A stretch of DNA of 64,000 nt from contig NZ_FNJH01000006.1 in assembly GCF_900103225.1 (NCBI RefSeq), positions 265,264 to 329,263 on the forward strand, in the 5' to 3' direction. The stretch is from Pseudomonas congelans. GTDB lineage: Bacteria; Pseudomonadota; Gammaproteobacteria; Pseudomonadales; Pseudomonadaceae. A model generated the notes under the pieces. It searched no databases and had not been told where the DNA came from. It worked only from the letters and a program-made list of their open reading frames with translations. How positions within the stretch are numbered: position 1 is the stretch's first letter; the number at the start of each line of letters is the position of its first letter. This document shows, piece after piece, positions 16,861 to 25,504 of this stretch. Made by a program: the position numbers and the translations under genes.

Positions 16861-18444
16861 TCAGTGATGCTCGCGGGTGGCGCGGAATTTCACGTCGGGC
16901 CAGCGTTCTTCCATCAGCGCCAGGTTCACGCGGGTAGGGGCGAGGTAGGTCAGGTGACCGCCGCCGTCCACGGCCAGGTTTTCCACCGCCTTGTTCTCAA
17001 ACTCTTCGAGCTTCTTCTTGTCGTCGCAGTCGATCCAGCGGGCTGACCACACAGTGATCGGCTCGTAGGCGCATTCGACCTTGTATTCTTCCTTGAGGCG
17101 GCTGGCGACCACATCGAACTGCAGCACACCGACGGCGCCGAGGATGATGTCGTTGCTGCGCTGCGGGAAGAACACCTGCGTGGCGCCTTCTTCGGCCAGC
17201 TGTTGCAGGCCCTGACGCAGTTGCTTGGATTTGAGCGGGTCCTTCAGGCGTACGCGACGGAACAGCTCAGGGGCAAAGTGCGGAATACCGGTGAAGCCCA
17301 GCGCTTCGCCTTCGGTGAAGGTATCGCCGATCTGGATGGTGCCGTGGTTGTGCAAGCCGATGATGTCGCCTGCGTAGGCTTCTTCCAGTTGCTCGCGCTC
17401 CGACGAGAAGAACGTCAGCGCGTCGCCGATCCGTACGTCCTTGCCCAGACGCACATGGCGCATTTTCATGCCTTTGTCGTAACGGCCCGAGCAGATACGC
17501 ATGAAGGCGATACGGTCGCGGTGCTTGGGGTCCATGTTCGCCTGGATCTTGAACACGAAACCGCTGAATTTCTCTTCCGCCGGCTCGACCGTGCGCTCGT
17601 TGGCCACGCGTGCCAGCGGCTTGGGTGCCCAGTTCACTACGGCATCGAGTACATGATCGACGCCGAAGTTGCCCAGCGCGGTGCCGAAGAACACCGGAGT
17701 CAGCTGACCGTCGATGAACTCCTGCTGGTTGAATTCGTGGCAGGCACCCTGCACCAGCTCCAGCTGCTCGACGAAGCGCTCGTATTCATCACCCAGGTGG
17801 GCGCGGGCTTCATCCGAATCGAGCTTTTCGATGATTTTGGTTTCGGTGCGCTCGTGGCCGTGGCCTGCGGTGTAGACAATGATGTAGTCGTCGGCCAGGT
17901 GATAGACGCCCTTGAAGTCCCGGTAGCAACCGATCGGCCAGGTGATCGGTGCCGCCTTGATCTTGAGCACCGCTTCGATTTCATCGAGCAGCTCGATCGG
18001 GTCGCGGATATCGCGGTCGAGCTTGTTGATGAAGCTGACGATAGGCGTGTCGCGCAGACGGCAGACATCCATCAGCGCGATGGTGCGTGGCTCGACGCCT
18101 TTACCGCCGTCGAGGACCATCAAGGCCGAGTCGACCGCCGTCAGGGTGCGGTAGGTGTCTTCGGAGAAGTCTTCGTGGCCCGGGGTGTCGAGCAGGTTGA
18201 TCATGTGGTCGCGATACGGAAACTGCATCACGGACGTGGTAATGGAGATACCACGCTGTTTCTCCATTTCCATCCAGTCGGAGGTGGCATGGCGGTCGGA
18301 TTTACGCGACTTGACCGTACCGGCGACGGAAATGGCCTTGCCCATCAGCAGGAGTTTTTCCGTGATGGTGGTTTTACCCGCATCCGGGTGGGAAATAATG
18401 GCGAAAGTGCGGCGTTTCGCGACTTCGGCGGCCTGTTGGGTCAT
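16861..18444 (-). CDS. prfC: Peptide chain release factor 3
   Basis: 527 residues, the standard RF3 length. G motifs: SHPDAGKTT (G1, near 19-27), DTPGHEDFSEDTYRTL (G3, near 87) and NKLDRD (G4, near 140). The C-terminal part carries FVFKIQANMDPKHRDRIAFM and GAVGVLQFDVVASRL, typical of RF3. RF3 is a translational GTPase that recycles RF1/RF2 from the ribosome after termination. The start MTQQAAEVAKRRTFAIISHP agrees with the family. It ends into a dispersed-repeat region. Confidence 0.97.
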   Translation of the reverse strand: MTQQAAEVAKRRTFAIISHPDAGKTTITEKLLLMGKAISVAGTVKSRKSDRHATSDWMEMEKQRGISITTSVMQFPYRDHMINLLDTPGHEDFSEDTYRTLTAVDSALMVLDGGKGVEPRTIALMDVCRLRDTPIVSFINKLDRDIRDPIELLDEIEAVLKIKAAPITWPIGCYRDFKGVYHLADDYIIVYTAGHGHERTETKIIEKLDSDEARAHLGDEYERFVEQLELVQGACHEFNQQEFIDGQLTPVFFGTALGNFGVDHVLDAVVNWAPKPLARVANERTVEPAEEKFSGFVFKIQANMDPKHRDRIAFMRICSGRYDKGMKMRHVRLGKDVRIGDALTFFSSEREQLEEAYAGDIIGLHNHGTIQIGDTFTEGEALGFTGIPHFAPELFRRVRLKDPLKSKQLRQGLQQLAEEGATQVFFPQRSNDIILGAVGVLQFDVVASRLKEEYKVECAYEPITVWSARWIDCDDKKKLEEFENKAVENLAVDGGGHLTYLAPTRVNLALMEERWPDVKFRATREHH

Positions 18445-18789
18445 GGGAAATCGCCTGGGATGGGATTGAAAAAAGGGCGCAGATTATAGCTCAACTCTCG
18501 GCAATAACCGAACCGTTCAGACAATAAACGATGGCCAGATAATGTCTCGTGTGGGAACCTTTCAGGTCGTGGAGACGTCCACTCCCCCGTCAAGGCTCGC
18601 AACGAAGCCAACGCAAGGGGCTGATTCATCAGCATGTTGGTTTGACGAAGCTGCGCTTATGGCTTGTGTTTTCGCCGAGGTTAAACCCTTACCGGCGACC
18701 CACCCGCTGCTCTTCGCGAACGTTATTGCCGGCGTCCCCCCTGGACGTCTAGGTCAACGCGTTCGCCGACTGAAATAAGGAGTCCGCCT
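18445..18789. other. Region between divergent prfC and opuC
   Basis: 345 bases that must hold the prfC promoter and the osmotically controlled opuC promoter. I see AAGGAG just before the first opuC codon. A GGAACC near 18555 is followed by CCAC, but with 19 bases between, too far for an Hrp box. An open frame at 18542-18778 has no family resemblance and is not called. Confidence 0.4.
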
Positions 18790-19503
18790 GTGGCAAATCG
18801 CTATGGCAAGGGGCTATTGGGAGGTGCGGTTGCGATCGCACTCCTGGCCCTGCTGATCCACTGGATCGGCGTTAGTACTATCAAGCAATACCAGGATGAC
18901 CTGCTGTTTTATCTTCAGGCCCATCTGATTCTGGTTGTGGTTTCAATGTTGGCGGCCCTGGTGGTCGGCATCCCTGCGGGCATTGCCCTCAGCCGACCGA
19001 GTATGGTTGGACGCGCCGAACGCTTCATGCAGATATTCAATATTGGCAACACCGTTCCTCCTCTCGCCGTTCTGGCCATTGCCCTCGGGATTCTCGGGAT
19101 CGGCAGCGGCCCGGCGATCTTCGCGCTGTTTCTCGCCTCGCTGTTGCCGATCGTGCGTAACACCTACGAAGGCCTGAAAAACGTTCAGGGTTCACTCAAG
19201 GAAGCTGCCGTCGGTATTGGCATGACTCCGCGCCAAGTACTGTGGCGTGTCGAGTTGCCCAACGCTGTACCGATCATTATCGGTGGCGTGCGGGTCGCGC
19301 TGGCGATCAATGTCGGGACCGCGCCGCTGGCGTTTCTCATTGGTGCCAACAGCCTTGGCAGCCTGATTTTTCCGGGCATTGCGTTGAACAACCAGCCGCA
19401 ACTGGTGCTGGGTGCGGCGTGTACCGCTCTGCTGGCGCTGCTGCTCGATGGTCTGGTGATACTGGCCAGTCGTCTTTGGCTGGAACGCGGACTGGCTCGC
19501 TGA
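18790..19503 (+). CDS. opuCD: Osmoprotectant ABC permease (OpuC type)
   Basis: 237 residues from a GTG with AAGGAG upstream. Several membrane helices are visible and the binding-protein-dependent permease loop is present: EAAVGIGMTPRQVLWRVELP, which docks with the ATPase. It is the first gene of permease / binding protein / permease / ATPase, the layout I recall for P. aeruginosa PA3888-PA3891 and for the P. syringae OpuC importer of glycine betaine, choline and carnitine. The letters CB/CD for the two permeases are assigned by position relative to the ATPase and could be swapped. Confidence 0.88.
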   Translation: MANRYGKGLLGGAVAIALLALLIHWIGVSTIKQYQDDLLFYLQAHLILVVVSMLAALVVGIPAGIALSRPSMVGRAERFMQIFNIGNTVPPLAVLAIALGILGIGSGPAIFALFLASLLPIVRNTYEGLKNVQGSLKEAAVGIGMTPRQVLWRVELPNAVPIIIGGVRVALAINVGTAPLAFLIGANSLGSLIFPGIALNNQPQLVLGAACTALLALLLDGLVILASRLWLERGLAR

Positions 19504-19517
19504 GCGAAGGAATTCTC

Positions 19518-20411
19518 ATGAAGAAAATATGCTTGTTTTTAGGCTTTGCCTTGTTGTTTCCGGCATTGGCCCAGGCTGCGGAAAAGCCGCTGTTACGTGT
19601 CGGCGCACGGGTGTTCACTGAACAGACCATCCTTGCCGAACTGACTGCGCAATACCTGCGGACCAAGAACTACGACGTGCAAATCACTGGCGGTCTGGGC
19701 AGCAACCTGGCGCGCAGCGCACAGGAAACCGGTCAGTTGGATCTGCTGTGGGAATACACCGGCGTGTCCCTGGTGGCCTATAACCACATCGACGAAAAAC
19801 TCGACAGCGCCCAGACCTATGCGCGGGTCAAGGAAGTCGATGCAAAGAAAGGCCTGGTCTGGCTTTCGCCGTCGAAATTCAACAATACCTATGCGTTGGC
19901 GCTGCCGCAGAAAGTGGCTGACAAGTACCCGCAGGTCAACACCATGACCGATCTGGCCAAAGTCTTCAAAGACGAAGCCAACGAGGGGCATCTGGTCGCG
20001 CTGGACACCGAGTTTGCCAACCGTTCCGACGGTCTGATCGGCATGGTCAAGCATTACGACATGAATCTGGGGCGTGAAAACACTCGCCAGATGGATTCGG
20101 GGTTGGTGTACACCGCGCTGCAGAACGGTCAGGTTTTCGCAGGGCTTGTTTACACCACCGACGGTCGTCTCAATGCTTTCAAACTGAAAGTGCTGGAAGA
20201 CGACAAGCATTACTTCCCGGACTACACCGCGGCGCCGGTGATCCGTCAGGAATATCTGGATAAGCATCCGGACATCGAAACGCTGCTCAAGCCGCTGGCT
20301 GACCTGCTGGACAACCAGACCATGATCGACCTCAACGCTCGCGTCGACGTCGGCCATGAAAGCCCATCCACGGTTGCTGCAGATTTTCTGCGCCAGCACC
20401 CATTGAATTAA
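19518..20411 (+). CDS. opuCC: Osmoprotectant substrate-binding protein
   Basis: 297 residues from the ATG at 19518 with GAAGGAA upstream. Signal peptide MKKICLFLGFALLFPALAQA, then an OpuAC/ProX type II fold: VGARVFTEQTILAEL, LDLLWEYTGVSL and DGLIGMVKHYDMNL with the aromatic residues expected to cage a quaternary ammonium group. The signal lacks a lipobox Cys, so this is a soluble periplasmic protein. Fourteen bases behind the first permease and 13 before the second; one operon. Confidence 0.9.
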   Translation: MKKICLFLGFALLFPALAQAAEKPLLRVGARVFTEQTILAELTAQYLRTKNYDVQITGGLGSNLARSAQETGQLDLLWEYTGVSLVAYNHIDEKLDSAQTYARVKEVDAKKGLVWLSPSKFNNTYALALPQKVADKYPQVNTMTDLAKVFKDEANEGHLVALDTEFANRSDGLIGMVKHYDMNLGRENTRQMDSGLVYTALQNGQVFAGLVYTTDGRLNAFKLKVLEDDKHYFPDYTAAPVIRQEYLDKHPDIETLLKPLADLLDNQTMIDLNARVDVGHESPSTVAADFLRQHPLN

Positions 20412-20424
20412 GGAAGGAGACGAT

Positions 20425-21078
20425 ATGAGTTTCTTGAGCGCCTTCTCCCATCTGGACTGGGCACAGGTCCTGCACCTGACCTGGCAGCACATCACGCTGG
20501 TTGGCATCGCCGTGACCCTGGCTATCGTGGTCGGTGTGCCGCTGGGCGTATTGATGACGCGTTTCCCGGCATTGGCTGGTCCGCTGCAAGCCAGCGCCAC
20601 CGTGCTGCTGACCGTACCGTCGATTGCCCTGTTCGGTCTGCTGTTGCCGTTCTACTCCAAGTTCGGCCAGGGCCTTGGCCCGATGCCGGCGATTACGGCG
20701 GTATTTCTTTACTCGCTGCTGCCGATCATGCGTAACACCTACCTGGCCCTGACAGGCGTAGAGCCGGGTATCCGCGAAGCCGCCAAAGGCATCGGCATGA
20801 CTTTCGGCCAGCGCCTGCGCATGGTCGAACTGCCCATCGCAGTGCCTGTGATCCTCGCCGGTGTGCGCACCGCCGTGGTGATGAATATCGGTGTCATGAC
20901 CATCGCCGCGACCATCGGTGCCGGTGGTCTGGGTGTACTCATTCTTGCTTCCATCAGCCGCAGCGATATGTCGATGCTGATCGTCGGCGCGGTACTGGTC
21001 AGTATTCTGGCCATCATCGCCGACCTTCTCCTGCAATGGCTGCAACGCACGCTGACTCCAAAAGGATTACTGAAATGA
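20425..21078 (+). CDS. opuCB: Osmoprotectant ABC permease (OpuC type)
   Basis: 217 residues with AAGGAAGGAG upstream. Membrane helices at about 25-45, 55-75, 85-105, 145-170 and 180-200. The EAA loop is REAAKGIGMTFGQRLRMVEL. It is a paralogue of the permease at 18790 (shared VRNTY/MRNTYxxLxxV and GIGMT segments), so the channel is a heterodimer. Its stop overlaps the ATPase start (ATGA), showing translational coupling. Confidence 0.9.
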   Translation: MSFLSAFSHLDWAQVLHLTWQHITLVGIAVTLAIVVGVPLGVLMTRFPALAGPLQASATVLLTVPSIALFGLLLPFYSKFGQGLGPMPAITAVFLYSLLPIMRNTYLALTGVEPGIREAAKGIGMTFGQRLRMVELPIAVPVILAGVRTAVVMNIGVMTIAATIGAGGLGVLILASISRSDMSMLIVGAVLVSILAIIADLLLQWLQRTLTPKGLLK

Positions 21079-22241
21079 TCGAACTCCAGAACCTCTCCAA
21101 GACTTTCCAGAGCAACGGCAAAGAAGTGAAGGCTGTCGATTCGGTCAGCCTCACGGTCAACGAAGGCGAAATCTGCGTCTTCCTCGGCCCGTCGGGCTGC
21201 GGCAAGAGCACCACGCTGAAAATGATCAACCGCCTGATCATGCCGACCTCCGGCAAGGTGCTGATCAATGGCGAAGACACCACGGATCTGGACGAAGTGA
21301 CCCTGCGTCGCAACATCGGCTACGTGATTCAGCAGATCGGTCTGTTCCCGAACATGACCATCGAAGAAAACATCGTGGTCGTGCCCAAGCTGCTCGGCTG
21401 GGACAAGCAGCGTTGCCATGATCGTGCTCGCGAACTGATGAGCATGATCAAGCTCGAGCCCAAGCAGTACCTGCATCGCTACCCGCGTGAACTGTCCGGT
21501 GGTCAGCAGCAGCGCATCGGCGTGATCCGCGCCCTGGCAGCCGACGCTCCCTTGCTGTTGATGGACGAACCGTTCGGCGCGGTCGACCCGATCAACCGCG
21601 AGATGATCCAGAACGAGTTCTTCGAGATGCAGCGCGCGCTGAACAAGACCGTGATCATGGTCAGCCACGACATCGACGAAGCCATCAAGCTGGGCGACAA
21701 GATCGCTATCTTCCGTGGCGGTAAATTGCTGCAGATCGATCACCCGGACACCTTGCTCGCGCATCCGGCTGACGATTTCGTCAGCAGCTTCGTGGGCCAG
21801 GACAGCACCCTCAAGCGTCTGCTGCTGGTCAAGGCCGAAGATGCGGCCGACAACGCGCCGTCAGTCAGCCCGGAAACCCCGGTGGCCGATGCGCTGGAAG
21901 TGATGGACGAAAACGACCGCCGCTACATCGTTGTCACCGACGGCGAGAACAAGGCAATGGGCTATGTGCGTCGTCGTGACCTGCACCGTCAGCAGGGCAC
22001 GTGCGCGCAGTTCATACGTGAGTTCAATGCCACCGCGGCCTACGACGAGCACTTGCGCATCCTGCTGTCGCGCATGTACGAGTTCAACCGCGCCTGGCTG
22101 CCAGTGCTGGATGCCGAGAACGTGTTCCTGGGTGAAGTGACGCAAGAGTCGATTGCGGCTTATCTGAGCTCGGGCCGTTCGCGTGGCATGAAGACCAGTA
22201 TTGTTTCGCCTGCGGACGTTGCAGCCGAAGCACAGGCATAA
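21075..22241 (+). CDS. opuCA: Osmoprotectant ABC ATPase with CBS domains
   Basis: 388 residues from the ATG at 21075, which overlaps the upstream stop by ATGA. ATPase part about 1-240: GPSGCGKSTTLK (Walker A), LSGGQQQRIGVIRAL (signature), LLLMDEPFGAVDP (Walker B) and VSHDIDEA (switch His). Residues about 255-370 form a CBS pair (SPETPVADALEVMDENDRR, YIVVTDGENKAMGYVRRRDL, FLGEVTQESI). In P. syringae OpuCA and Lactococcus OpuA these domains are required for osmotic gating. The last residues are polar. A long-stemmed terminator follows. Confidence 0.94.
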   Translation: MIELQNLSKTFQSNGKEVKAVDSVSLTVNEGEICVFLGPSGCGKSTTLKMINRLIMPTSGKVLINGEDTTDLDEVTLRRNIGYVIQQIGLFPNMTIEENIVVVPKLLGWDKQRCHDRARELMSMIKLEPKQYLHRYPRELSGGQQQRIGVIRALAADAPLLLMDEPFGAVDPINREMIQNEFFEMQRALNKTVIMVSHDIDEAIKLGDKIAIFRGGKLLQIDHPDTLLAHPADDFVSSFVGQDSTLKRLLLVKAEDAADNAPSVSPETPVADALEVMDENDRRYIVVTDGENKAMGYVRRRDLHRQQGTCAQFIREFNATAAYDEHLRILLSRMYEFNRAWLPVLDAENVFLGEVTQESIAAYLSSGRSRGMKTSIVSPADVAAEAQA

Positions 22242-22250
22242 GCCTGGAAA

Positions 22251-22285
22251 GATCAGCCCGGTGCCGCAAAGGCATCGGGCTGATC
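22251..22285 (+). terminator. Terminator of the opuC operon
   Basis: 15-bp stem GATCAGCCCGGTGCC / GGCATCGGGCTGATC (one G-T pair) with loop GCAAA, nine bases after the opuCA stop, followed by GTGTTTTAT. Confidence 0.8.
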
Positions 22286-22829
22286 GTGTTTTATATGACG
22301 TTTCACCACGAACAGATCGCGCATCCGGCACGAATGCCCGGACATCCGCGAGGCCTCCCTTGATAGTCCGTGCAGGCCGCGCTCCAGATAGTCAGTAGCC
22401 ACCGCTATTTGATCACCGTCTTCAGCCGTTCTTCTGCCGAAGTCCAGGGCTGATCTTCCCATTTTAAAACTGCCGGATTGCCCGGGCCCTTTCAGTCGCT
22501 TATTACCCTGCGGGGAACATCTGCCTGTCATGCAGGTCGGTTAAACAGGTCCTTGGGAAGGCAACTCAAGAGCCCTGTGCAAAAACGCGACATTTTTTGT
22601 TGATATCCGGCCCCTCAGGTCCTAAAGTTCGCGCCGAACGTCCATGCTGGAAACGATCCATCCGGCTCAAGTACTGACGACGAGACAGCAAGGCCAGGAA
22701 GGCAGCCCTTCAGGGCCTTTTTGCTTTCGGCGACATGCCTTGGGAAGTAGGCGAACCAAAGTGGGGATACGGAGGGCGTTCATTTGTACCCATTGACCAA
22801 TACCGTTTGCCAATAGGAGTTCCAGCAGC
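22286..22829. other. Long region upstream of speC
   Basis: 544 bases without a convincing gene. An open frame on the minus strand (22253-22531) has no family resemblance. The stretch includes a T-rich patch near 22590-22605, a TAAAGTTCGCGCCGAA segment near 22625-22640 and a compact intrinsic terminator at 22705-22722. These suggest either a small RNA or a long speC leader. Confidence 0.4.
22699..22722 (+). terminator. Intrinsic terminator in the speC leader
   Basis: Stem GCCC / GGGC (22705-22708 with 22713-22716), extendable by AAGG / CTTT, loop TTCA, followed by five T residues. It ends 107 bases before the speC start codon. It may end a small RNA or act as an attenuator. Confidence 0.6.
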
Positions 22830-23993
22830 ATGCCGATCAATGTCGAAGACTACTACTCAGCCGAAACCTTCAAGAAAATGAAGGCGTTCGCTGACAAGCA
22901 AGAAACCCCGTTCGTGGTCATTGATACTGACATCATCAGCAAGGCATATGACGACCTGCGTGCGGGCTTCGAATTCGCCAAGGTCTATTACGCAGTCAAA
23001 GCCAACCCGGCTGTTGAAGTCATCAATCTGCTCAAGGAAAAGGGTTCGAGCTTCGACATCGCGTCGATCTACGAGCTGGACAAGGTCTTGAGCTGTGGTG
23101 TCGGTCCGGAGCGCATGAGCTACGGCAACACCATCAAGAAATCCAAGGACATTCGTTACTTCTACGAGAAGGGCGTGCGTCTGTTCGCTACCGACTCCGA
23201 AGCCGACCTGCGCAACATTGCCAAGGCTGCACCGGGCGCGAAAGTCTATGTGCGTATCCTGACCGAAGGCTCGACCACGGCTGACTGGCCTCTGTCGCGT
23301 AAATTCGGCTGCCAGACCGACATGGCCATGGACCTGTTGATTCTTGCCCGCGATCTGGGTCTGGTGCCTTACGGCATCTCGTTCCACGTTGGCTCGCAAC
23401 AGCGCGACATCAGCGTCTGGGATGCTGCCATCGCCAAGGTCAAAGTGATCTTCGAGCGTCTGAAAGAAGAAGACGGCATCGTTCTCAAGCTGATCAACAT
23501 GGGTGGCGGCTTCCCGGCCAACTACATCACCCGCACCAACAGCCTGGAAACCTACGCTGAAGAGATCATCCGCTTCCTGAAGGAAGACTTCGGTGACGAC
23601 CTGCCGGAAATCATTCTGGAGCCGGGCCGTTCGCTGATCTCCAACGCCGGCATTCTGGTCAGCGAAGTGGTACTGGTCGCCCGCAAGTCGCGTACTGCGG
23701 TCGAGCGTTGGGTATACACCGACGTGGGCAAGTTCTCCGGTCTGATCGAAACCATGGACGAAGCCATCAAGTTTCCGATCTGGACCGAGAAGAAGGGTGA
23801 AATGGAAGAAGTGGTTATCGCCGGCCCTACCTGCGACAGCGCCGACATCATGTACGAAAACTACAAGTACGGTCTGCCCCTCAACCTGGCCATCGGTGAC
23901 CGCATGTACTGGTTGTCCACCGGTGCCTATACCACCAGCTACAGCGCAGTAGAATTCAATGGCTTCCCGCCGCTGAAATCGTTCTACCTGTAA
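22830..23993 (+). CDS. speC: Ornithine decarboxylase
   Basis: 387 residues, matching the length and sequence I recall for Pseudomonas SpeC (PA4519), a fold-type III PLP enzyme of the alanine-racemase/ODC group. YYAVKANPAVEVI (near 50) carries the PLP Lys, EPGRSLISNAGILV the phosphate-binding turn, and GPTCDSADIM the active-site Cys of the dimer partner. It converts ornithine to putrescine in the cytoplasm. The upstream AGGAG lies a little far (about 13 bases) from the ATG. The gene has a T-rich terminator of its own and a leader with another terminator. Confidence 0.95.
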   Translation: MPINVEDYYSAETFKKMKAFADKQETPFVVIDTDIISKAYDDLRAGFEFAKVYYAVKANPAVEVINLLKEKGSSFDIASIYELDKVLSCGVGPERMSYGNTIKKSKDIRYFYEKGVRLFATDSEADLRNIAKAAPGAKVYVRILTEGSTTADWPLSRKFGCQTDMAMDLLILARDLGLVPYGISFHVGSQQRDISVWDAAIAKVKVIFERLKEEDGIVLKLINMGGGFPANYITRTNSLETYAEEIIRFLKEDFGDDLPEIILEPGRSLISNAGILVSEVVLVARKSRTAVERWVYTDVGKFSGLIETMDEAIKFPIWTEKKGEMEEVVIAGPTCDSADIMYENYKYGLPLNLAIGDRMYWLSTGAYTTSYSAVEFNGFPPLKSFYL

Positions 23994-24010
23994 ATTCCCA
24001 GCGTCAGAAA

Positions 24011-24037
24011 AAAGCCCACGAACGTGGGCTTTTTTTT
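24011..24037 (+). terminator. Terminator of speC
   Basis: Stem AAAGCCCA / TGGGCTTT, loop CGAACG, followed by a run of T residues to 24037. Confidence 0.9.
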
Positions 24038-24168
24038 CGTCCGTAAAAAATAATTATGTAAGCCTTCAGGCGCTGGAAAGTGCCGTAAGTGCAGCGTTTT
24101 TTTTGCCGAAGCCTAATACGTTTCAGCCTTCTTTGTTGCTTATTCCTACAGGCAAGGTCCGCGCCGTT

Positions 24169-24182
24169 AACTTTTTAAAGTT
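24169..24182. promoter_or_regulatory. AT-rich palindrome upstream of the toxin pair
   Basis: AACTTT-TT-AAAGTT, a perfect dyad 88 bases before the first toxin gene. It could be an operator or part of the promoter; no known consensus is matched. Confidence 0.3.
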
Positions 24183-24269
24183 GAAGCCCTCTGTTAATTT
24201 TTAGTGGCCTTGAAGCGTCAGTTTATGACTGCCGCAAAAACAGGACCTAAATTAATAAGGACATTAATC

Positions 24270-25469
24270 ATGGCTACTGCTGTTGAACCGCAATTAACAG
24301 ATGGTAAGGAACATACCGTCGAAGATGTCAGTCGTGTCAGTAAGGATTTAATGGATGCCCTCACCAGTCAGGCGGCGGATATTGCGCGAGCCCCCGGCCT
24401 GCTGATTACCAACGAAGATGTTCGCCGTATCAGGCGCTATGTCAATACGGGCCTGGCACTGCCTACCAAACTGGAAGAAGTCACCCATTTGGTGGGCGGG
24501 GTGGACAACGGTATTCCCGGTCTCGAGCCAGAAGCAATCTGCAAACTGTACGTCGATATCCAGGAGCATGCCAGAAGCTGGTCGGCGCTTGAAACCACGA
24601 TGCAGAAAGTCGGCAGCGACTTGCATGTCTTCTCGGGCAATCTGATTACCATCGCCACTCACATTATAGAGTTCATCAAAGGCCTCGAGTCTTACCAGAC
24701 TCTGAAAGTGGGGGACTTGACCCCTGCACAGATCGAGCAAATGCCGGCGGTCGAGATAATGGATCAAGACAGCAAGAAGCTGCCCGGGTTATTGGCGCTG
24801 GTCGATGACCTCAAGGTATACATCAAGGATCACAGTGCCAGTACCACACGCACCCGAGTCGGAGTCACTGAGTTCAAGCGTCGTCTCAAAGATAATATAG
24901 CCCCTGACGTGGCGCTGAAAATAAGGCTGGCCAGTTCGAAAGACGGTGACGAAGAAGTGACCCGGCTTAGCGCTGAAGTCGATCAGCTTAACGAGCGCAT
25001 CAATCAGAAACTGGCGGAGTATGAAGAGTATTCCGATTACAAGTGGATCGGTTTCTGGTGGGGGCCTCTCGGTGGGGCAATTTCCTATTCCATTTACGGG
25101 CCCAAAGCGTCGAGTGCCCTCAGTGAAAAAGATAGCCTGATTGAACAAAAGAGTCAGCTCGAGCAGAAGATAAAGCAATTCAATAAGCTGTTGAGCGACC
25201 TGTTGGCGTTCGAAACCAGTCTTCAGGATCTGAAGGCCAGAGTTGATGGTGCCGCCAGTGGCGTCAGCAATATAGAAAGCCTGTGGGTGCTCTTGGAGGA
25301 GTTGGTCGACTCCTCCTACGATCGCATTAAAAATACCAATAATGCCGTGTACCTGGTCAGTTTCGTTTCGCGCTTTCAAACACTGATGACCAACTGGACA
25401 TCGATTCAGGCTCAGGCCTTTGATCTGCTGACCGCTTTCAATAAGGCACTGGATGAACCGGCTGCCTGA
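24270..25469 (+). CDS. xaxA: Alpha-xenorhabdolysin-type binary toxin, subunit A
   Basis: 399 residues from the ATG at 24270 (AAGGA upstream). The protein is nearly all helical: long amphipathic helices at about 15-45, 90-145 and 165-205, coiled coils about 228-256 and 285-320, and a short hydrophobic hairpin about 257-277 (YKWIGFWWGPLGGAISYSIY). This is the layout of the XaxA/YaxA component of the ClyA-like alpha pore-forming toxins, whose hydrophobic foot inserts into the membrane with XaxB. No signal peptide, as in that family. The next gene is a B-type subunit. Family call by architecture and remembered similarity, not by search. Confidence 0.8.
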   Translation: MATAVEPQLTDGKEHTVEDVSRVSKDLMDALTSQAADIARAPGLLITNEDVRRIRRYVNTGLALPTKLEEVTHLVGGVDNGIPGLEPEAICKLYVDIQEHARSWSALETTMQKVGSDLHVFSGNLITIATHIIEFIKGLESYQTLKVGDLTPAQIEQMPAVEIMDQDSKKLPGLLALVDDLKVYIKDHSASTTRTRVGVTEFKRRLKDNIAPDVALKIRLASSKDGDEEVTRLSAEVDQLNERINQKLAEYEEYSDYKWIGFWWGPLGGAISYSIYGPKASSALSEKDSLIEQKSQLEQKIKQFNKLLSDLLAFETSLQDLKARVDGAASGVSNIESLWVLLEELVDSSYDRIKNTNNAVYLVSFVSRFQTLMTNWTSIQAQAFDLLTAFNKALDEPAA

Positions 25470-25504
25470 GTGCTGACTAACTTATATTTAAAGAGAATAC
25501 CGTT

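Noticed and set aside
18553..18583. Possible Hrp box ahead of opuC (GGAACC ... CCAC)
   Set aside because: The spacing is 19 bases instead of 15-16, and opuC is not a known HrpL target.
18542..18778. 78-codon open frame ending just before opuC
   Set aside because: No family resemblance, no RBS, and its codon pattern is not like that of the neighbouring genes.
22253..22531. Small minus-strand gene between opuCA and speC
   Set aside because: It overlaps the opuC terminator and has no RBS or recognisable sequence.
22625..22640. TAAAGTTCGCGCCGAA as a sigma-28 promoter
   Set aside because: The two elements resemble the -35 and -10 of FliA promoters but are only six bases apart rather than about 15.
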